Shown here: piece by piece, positions 58,579 to 64,000 of the stretch
Position numbering within the stretch: position 1 is the stretch's first letter
How the letters are laid out: every line of letters starts with the position of its first letter
Assembly (NCBI GenBank): GCA_024291935.2
Contig: CM044326.1
Coordinates: 39,078,948-39,142,947 of the forward strand
Direction of reading: 5' to 3'
Length of the DNA: 64,000 nt
DNA from: Okapia johnstoni
Lineage: Eukaryota; Chordata; Mammalia; Artiodactyla; Giraffidae
Notes under the pieces: model-generated
What the model saw: the letters and a program-made list of their open reading frames with translations, nothing else
Databases searched by the model: none
What the model was told of the DNA's origin: nothing
Translations under genes and position numbers: made by a program

Positions 58579-58684
58579 GGAATGTATTAAATGAACTTCT
58601 AGAACACAAGGCCATTTAATACATTCCTGAGATGTATTCTAATACATTGAAGAGATGCCCCTGGGAGGTCTTCTAGAACACAAG
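58579..58684. repeat. Local inverted and direct repeat cluster
   Basis: Perfect 15-bp inverted repeat GGAATGTATTAAATG (58579-58593) / CATTTAATACATTCC (58613-58627), and a direct repeat CTTCTAGAACACAAG at 58596-58610 (in the loop) and 58670-58684. Confidence 0.95.
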
Positions 58685-58719
58685 AGATCCCAGGGGTACC
58701 TGTGGGGAGAGAAGCAATA

Positions 58720-58855
58720 AGGAGGAACTCTGATATAAGGGTAAATTTACAAATTGAGAAACTGCTGCCCAGAGAGGTTAAGTGACCTGACCAAGAGTAC
58801 ACAGCAAATCAGTAGCATAATCAGAAGTCACATCTGAGAGTCCTAACTGTGTAAG
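58720..58855 (-). mobile_element. MIR SINE, antisense
   Basis: AAACTGCTGCCCAGAGAGGT, TAAGTGACCTGACCAAGAGT, ACACAGCAAATCAGTAGC in antisense MIR order. Confidence 0.7.
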
Positions 58856-59034
58856 GAAACTTAGAAGTCATCAGCTAACTTGAAATATTCAAATTTGCTG
58901 TGCCAGAGGGTTGCCGTCAGCGGAAGCTAGTATAAACAGCAAAGTCTGAACCAGACCGAGAAGAGGCTCCCCTGGGTCACCCCTTTCCAGGAGGCCTCCT
59001 TCGCTGCAAAGTTCAAAGAGAAGAGTCCAATAGG

Positions 59035-59200
59035 GTAAGAGACCTGAATGCTTGTGGTAGGCCTGCTACTGAAGACTCAAGTGACCTTGAGTCAGTCACT
59101 TCTTCCCTCTGAGCCTCGGTCTCTTTAACTTGAAGCAAAAACATTGGATTTAATCATCCCAAAAGTGCCTCTGGCACCAGGCATTTATTATTCATAAGTG
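59035..59200 (+). mobile_element. MIR-type SINE
   Basis: Sense MIR-like: AAGTGACCTTGAGTCAGTCA, CTTCCCTCTGAGCCTCGGTC, then decayed. Confidence 0.6.
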
Positions 59201-60544
59201 TCTACAGCTTGAGCAAGCCTCCGGGCCAGCTAGAGTGAGTTCAAACCCCAAATGCATATCTGCCATTTCCTCTGCCCCACATCCTCTCCTCCTTCCTCTA
59301 CCAGCAGCTTCCTAGGAGTCCAAAGGGAACCACCCTCTATAACTTTTACTTCACAGCTGGAAGGTGCAGACCCCACTTCCAGCTTCCACTCTGGGTGGTC
59401 ACGTGACCCAGGCCTGGCCAACTAGTGTACCTGAAAATGCTGATTGGCCCAGGGAGGGACACATGATCCAATCTGCACAGATGACATTCGACCCAGGGGC
59501 TTTGGTGGGAAGCACTGAGAAAAAGTTCTCTTTCTGCTCTCCTGGCCAAGAATGTGAACCTGGGGCAAAGGGAAGGAGCTTGACTGACCACGATGTCAAG
59601 AGACAGAGGGGCACCAAGTCCTTGTAACATTGCTGGATACACCCTTGCCTGAACCAAAACACTCCGAGGTTTGTAGAGACATGAGCCATGATAGTCACTT
59701 CTTTTTTGTTTTTTGTTGTCTATTTTTTTTGCTGAAGACAGTTTAAGCTATCACTTGCAACTAAAAGTTTCCTTATTGATCCAAAAGCCCTCATTTTAAG
59801 AATGAGAAAATGGAAACCAAGAGTAGGAAAATGACTTTTTCATATAATCTGACAACAGGAAGCACCTCAGTGCCCATCGACCCCAATCCTTACTACTTAC
59901 AGATACAGAAACTGGTGTCCAAAATGAGATGAAAGTTCTTATGCGTACACAACATACACACATACACACAGAGTGGCCTGAGTCATCTTATTACAATGCT
60001 AAGAAACTCTGTTTATCATCAAACATTTCATATATCCTATTACACGTGAGAGTATTATCTAGCCTGGTGCCGTGAAATGCTTTTTCCCATAATGGAATTT
60101 TACTCTGGAAGCGTATTTTGGTATTAAAAGGTTCCACTTTATAATGTCGATGGTTCAATCTGTGATCTAAAAGGCACTTAAACGCTTTGAATAAGAGGCA
60201 TAAAAAGCTTTTATTGCAAAAGCCTTTCTGGATCTACCAATTTTGCCATTGATCCTTTTCCCCAGAAGGCTTCTCTGGAAGCAGCCCAGGTAAAAGCTAA
60301 CCCCATGGTGGGGTTGGACCTCCAGCGAGTGAGTAAGACACGTTTCAGAGGACTGCATTTTCCATACACCCATTTGCAGATATTGAAACTGTTCTGGTTG
60401 GACTGCAGCAAGCTTCTTCAGGCACTTGCCTTGAGCAAAGAATCCGAGCCATCCAGAATTTAGAATCAAGCCCAAGAAGCTTGATTCTAACTCCCTTTGT
60501 TACTCCCAGTGTGTGTTTTTGGTTGGGTCACTTCATCTGTAACA

Positions 60545-60790
60545 TTGTTGTATAGTCGCTAAGTTGTGTCAGACTCTTTCCCACCCCATGAACTGCAGCC
60601 TGTCAGGATTCCCTGACCTTCACTATCTCCCAGAGTTACTCAAACCCATGTCCATTGAATCAGTGATGCCATCCAACCATTTCATCCCATCCTCTGCTGC
60701 CCCCTTCTCCTCTTACCCTCAGTATTTCCCAGCATCAGGATCTTTTCCAATGAGTTGGCTCTTCGCATCAGGTGGCCAAAGTACACATGC
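60545..60790 (-). mobile_element. BovB 3' end, antisense
   Basis: Complement of the BovB 3' end: ATAGTCGCTAAGTTGTGTCA, GTCCATTGAATCAGTGATGC, CAATGAGTTGGCTCTTCGCA, ATCAGGTGGCCAAAGTAC. Confidence 0.92.
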
Positions 60791-60839
60791 TGCTTCCGTG
60801 TCCTCTCTTGGGCAAGACAACACCCTCAGAAATATGGCT

Positions 60840-61017
60840 CCTGGGACTTACTTCCCTCTTGGTCCAGTAGTTAAGACTTCACCTTCTGATGCCAGGGGTG
60901 TGGGTTCAACTACTGGTTGGAGAGCTAAGATCCCACCAGCCTTATGACCAAAACGTCAAACAGAAGTGATGTTGCAGCAAGTTCAGTAAAGACTTAAAAA
61001 CATAAAAAGAAAGAAAT
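60840..61017 (+). mobile_element. CHR-type SINE
   Basis: GGGACTTACTTCCCTCTTGG, GTGGGTTCAACTACTGGTTG, CTTATGACCAAAACGTCAAA, then an A-rich tail. AATATGGCTCCTGG occurs just before (60831-60844) and again just after (61016-61029), a likely target duplication. Confidence 0.85.
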
Positions 61018-61018
61018 A

Positions 61019-61260
61019 TGGCTCCTGGCTGCAAGGAGCTCACTGTCTAAAAGGGAGGAAGGATGCATGAACAGATATGACAAAGCGCATAAGATAAAGG
61101 CACACCTTACAAGGTGGGAGGGGGTGGAGCGGATGTCAGAGATGCTTTGTCTGAAAGATGAGCTGCCACTGGAGGAAATAGTCAGAGGAGGCAGGACTGC
61201 TACAGAGGCAGCACGTGTAAAGGCCCTGGAAAAAGACAGGGGGATTTCTGGAATGACAAG
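61019..61260 (-). mobile_element. L2-type fragment, antisense
   Basis: CTGCAAGGAGCTCACTGTCT and CACGTGTAAAGGCCCTGGAA in antisense L2 order. Confidence 0.5.
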
Positions 61261-61274
61261 CACAGTGGCCTTTG

Positions 61275-61445
61275 AATCTGCAAGTTCCAAGATGATTGAA
61301 TCTGTGGATCTAGAATTGAGGATACAGAGGCCCAACTGCACTAAGCCACTGTATAAAAGGGGCTTGAGCATGTGAGAATTTGGTATCCACAGTGGGAGTG
61401 GGGGCTGGAACGAATTCCCCAGTGGATATGGAGGGACTAGTGTGG
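61275..61445. mobile_element. Tigger/MER2-like DNA transposon, partial
   Basis: ATAAAAGGGGCTTGAGCATG, TTGGTATCCACAGTGGGAGT, CAGTGGATATGGAGGGACTA match the end half of the element at 22079-22412 in reverse. Confidence 0.7.
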
Positions 61446-61678
61446 TTAAATTAGGATGGAGAACAGGGGATGAGAGAGAGGAGTAGGGAAGTGTGTAGGG
61501 GCTGGGCCGTGAAGAACTTCCTGAGCTGTGAACACCAAGGAACTCCGGGAGCCTTCAGGGGAGATTATGAGATAGGTTGGGACCTGGAATCTTTTGTTTG
61601 CACTTGGACACACCTCTCATCAAGCAACAAGATACAAACTGTATGGGACTGAAAATAACTGCAAGCATGCACATTTGG

Positions 61679-61802
61679 CATCACTGTCTCAATGGACATG
61701 AGTTTGAGCAAACTCCAGGAGATGGTGAAGGACAGGGACGCCTGACACGTTGCAGTCCATAGAATCGCAAAGAGTCAGACACGACTTAGTGACCGAATAA
61801 CA
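61679..61802 (+). mobile_element. BovB 3' tip (124 bp)
   Basis: Sense BovB end (CTCAATGGACATGAGTTTGA to ACACGACTTAGTGACCGAAT). An exact 12-bp target duplication ATGCACATTTGG lies at 61667-61678 and 61803-61814. Confidence 0.95.
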
Positions 61803-62157
61803 ATGCACATTTGGGGCAAATTCTGGACAAAAAATACAAAGAGACCAGAAAAATTCAACTGCCACCTTTGAAGAGCCTAGAGCAAAGCCAGGGGGTTGGG
61901 ACTAAAAACAGGGTACTGCACATGTCCCTTGTACACAATACCGCCTGGTGGAGAGGAAAGACCACCTACGCCACCCCTCTGGCCTGATCCCTGGACACAC
62001 CCTGCTCTTATCCCATAGAAGGAAGAAGCTTGCCTCCCCCTCAAGAAGCAAGCAAGCAGGGGCCCCAATAAAGCCTTGCCTGAATTTCCCCTCTGGTCTC
62101 TCTACTGCTTGGGGGAAGGCCAAGAACCCTGGTTGGTAATAACTGAAGAATTCTGTA

Positions 62158-62204
62158 TTTGTGAGTGTGTGTGTGCACGCACGTGAGTGGGTGTGTACAA
62201 GGGG
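62158..62204. repeat. Imperfect GT/purine-pyrimidine repeat
   Basis: Imperfect GTGT repeat including GCACGCACGTGAG. Confidence 0.8.
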
Positions 62205-62329
62205 CAGGAAGATGATATGGTTAGATCTGTAGCTAAGAAGGATGGTTCTGAGACCCCGTGGAGAAGGCATGCAGAGACCACTAGCTGGAGTACTGGATTG
62301 TGGCTGGTAGGCAGGATGGGCTTTAAAAC

Positions 62330-62945
62330 ATAAAGATGGCTTCAGATTCCGGCACTCTGCTGCTGCAGAGGTGGAATTTGTTTCCCTTCCTCTGGAACCG
62401 AGACTGGCCTTAGTGACTTGCTTGGTCAATAGACTGTGGGAGGAGGGACACTGAATTCTAAGTCTAGGTGATAAGAACCCTTGGAGTTTCAGCTCGGCCT
62501 TGGAATACTCACTCCGGAAGGGGGCCAGCTGTCCAGTTCACCTAAGACCTCCGTGCTGGAAGGATGCCCGAGCTAGCCACTCAGAGGCGTGTACTGGGAG
62601 CAAGATGCCAAACTGGGCCCGGCTGTTCTAGTGATCCCAGCCCAGTCATCAGACATACGAGCTCAAATTCATCTTGAGTAATCCAGTCCTAGCAAACACG
62701 AGGTGGAGAGAGACAAGGAACACAGCCTGCAGCCGGGACCAAGGCCCCAGCGATGCAGCCTTGGTGGAGCTGCTCGGCCGTCTGATTCTACAAGACATCC
62801 GAGCTGAGGTCAACCTCTCGTGGAGCACAGATGTCTCCATTCCTAACCCACAAAATTGTGCCTATAATGTAATGGCTGTTGTCTTATGTCACTAAATTTT
62901 GGGGTGGCTTAGTGAACAGCAAGGGATTCACATAACACCAGACAA
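62330..62945 (+). mobile_element. MLT1-type LTR
   Basis: MaLR LTR in order: AAGATGGCTTCAGATTCCGG, TTCCCTTCCTCTGGAACCGA, GTGACTTGCTTGGTCAATAG, then near the 3' end GGCTGTTGTCTTATGTCACT and AAATTTTGGGGTGGCTTAGT. Solitary LTR without internal region. Confidence 0.8.
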
Positions 62946-63006
62946 GCTCAGAGCCTCAAATAGAGTAAAAAATCACCTGTGAAAAGATAGGGAGTAGTGT
63001 GTGCTC

Positions 63007-63036
63007 ACACACATGTATACACACACACACACACAC
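63007..63036. repeat. CA microsatellite
   Basis: CACACACATGTATACACACA then pure CA units. Confidence 0.9.
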
Positions 63037-63754
63037 TCTTTTCAGGCTCGTCTCCTAGTTCCTAGTTCACTCTCACCCTGTCTCCTGTCCCAGCAGGTGT
63101 CACTTCATTTAGCCATAGTTCTGAAGTCACAGGGACAGTGGCCCATTTGAGAAAGTGCACGGCATACATCTGAACAACATCGTGAGCAGATGGGTTTCGC
63201 TAATCAATGAGAATTTCATGCAGTTCCAGGAGTGAGCAGCAACACCATGTCAGTTGGTATTTCATTCCCATGTCAAGGTCATCTTTGCAGCAAGTTCTTA
63301 TGTTCCTGAGTCAAATCCAAGACCTTGCGGCAAAGCCAGTGAAAACCTCCCTTTGGGGAGGGCATCTGGGGGGATTTCAAGCCATTTATCTCCTTCCTCC
63401 CAAGGCTCAGACTCTACCTAGAAGAGCTAAGGGAGAAGCTCGGCCTCGCCTTTGTCTTCAGGCTAGAAATGCCAGGGCTGAGAGGCCTTGGGGCGGGGAG
63501 GCCATTCCTCAGAGGGAGAGACAGAGTCTTGGGGACCCAGCGTGAGCATCCAGGCCAGGCCACTCCCGGAGAGGCTCGGGTCCTGCTCCAGGAGGGGAGA
63601 GCGGCACACAGATCCTGGCTCTGAACCTAAGAGCCTCTGCAACCTGAGAGCTGGTTATCTGTTGCTATCGGTCTCAGGCGGTGTGTGGGCCTCAGTGACC
63701 TTAGGTCTGGGAGAACGAGCCCTGAGACCAGCTTTCTAAGCAGTTGCTGTGGGT

Positions 63755-64000
63755 TGAATTATTGGGTCTCCCCAAATTTCATGTTGAAGTCCTGACTCTC
63801 AGTACCCAGAAAGATGGCCTTATTTAGAAACAGACTCATTGGAGATGGAATTTAAGTTCAGATGAGGTCTTCTTGGAGTAAGCTGGGCCCCTGCTCCAGA
63901 GTAACTGGTGTCCTTATAAAAAGGGGAAATTTGGACACAGACATACCCATGGGGAGACCATCGCGTGAAGAGAGGAGTTCTGTGAGCACAAGCCAAGGAG
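63755..64000 (+). mobile_element. Ancient repeat (L1M 3'-side type), runs off the window
   Basis: TTGAATTATTGGGTCTCCCC, TTCATGTTGAAGTCCTGACT, ACTGGTGTCCTTATAAAAAG, AATTTGGACACAGACATACC. Opposite in orientation to the copy at 57522-58165. Exact family uncertain. Confidence 0.6.

Larger units (their letters stand above)
42461..64000. other. Intergenic region upstream of VRK1
   Basis: Beyond the promoter I see no exon of a known protein gene on either strand. In the human genome VRK1 also has a gene-poor upstream flank. Repeats are listed separately. Stretches without a recognised element: 43040-43880 (a GC-richer tract ending in an AATAAA at 43689-43694 that could be an old LTR), 44012-44585, 44800-45800, 46870-47170, 51800-52095, 52720-53215, 53632-54346 (between the inverted arms), 56330-57050, 58170-58570, 58860-59030, 59200-60540, 61803-62330 and 62950-63750. 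Confidence 0.7.

Noticed and set aside
1..64000. Bacterial-type systems, CRISPR arrays, operons or replication origins
   Set aside because: The sequence is mammalian nuclear DNA; repeats are retrotransposons and microsatellites, with no regularly spaced direct repeats.

Overview
This window is nuclear DNA from a ruminant, almost certainly a bovid. The diagnosis rests on repeats: at least fifteen Bov-tA/Bov-A type SINEs, several 3' ends of the RTE retrotransposon BovB, CHR-type tRNA-derived SINEs, and ruminant-type L1 3' ends. Older pan-mammalian repeats (L1M, L2, MIR, MER5, MER20, Tigger/MER2-like, MLT1) fill much of the rest. There are no bacterial-style genes, operons, CRISPR arrays or origins. 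Almost all long open frames are chance products of GC-rich or repeat sequence. The species cannot be fixed from the window.

One protein gene is supported: VRK1 (vaccinia-related kinase 1), on the minus strand, 5' part only. A CpG-island promoter lies at about 41.76-42.46 kb, with a non-coding first exon whose splice donor is at 42111/42110. A very large intron 1 (about 32.7 kb) follows. Coding exon 2 (9229-9393, ATG at 9388-9386) encodes residues 1-53 including the glycine-rich loop. After intron 2 (4.8 kb), exon 3 (4411-4466) completes residue 54 and encodes residues 55-72, including the predicted ATP-binding lysine Lys71. The rest of the gene lies beyond position 1.

Layout: 1-4410 is the visible part of intron 3, with a MER5-type element and an old L1 piece. 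4467-9228 is intron 2, with long antisense L2 fragments and a MER5A element. 9394-42111 is intron 1, a mosaic of old L1, L2, MLT1 and DNA transposons with younger Bov-tA, BovB and CHR insertions. 41760-42460 is the promoter. About 42.5-64 kb is upstream intergenic DNA. It contains a 3.6 kb 5'-truncated ruminant L1 with clear target-site duplications inserted in an older LTR, several BovB/Bov-tA/CHR copies, and an MLT1 LTR near the right end.

The most unusual structure is a pair of inverted arms of about 165 bp (53468-53631 and 54347-54513, about 93% identical by eye). They enclose about 715 bp that match no repeat I recognise and that hold a TATA-like box and a candidate splice donor. Other points are a composite SINE block with one shared 20-bp target-site duplication (57074-57487), two perfect palindromes of 22 and 26 bp, and a pair of ZNF143/THAP11-like motifs upstream of VRK1. 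I found no convincing new biological system; the region is otherwise ordinary mammalian intronic and intergenic DNA. Repeat family names come from memory of consensus sequences, not a database search, so boundaries are approximate.
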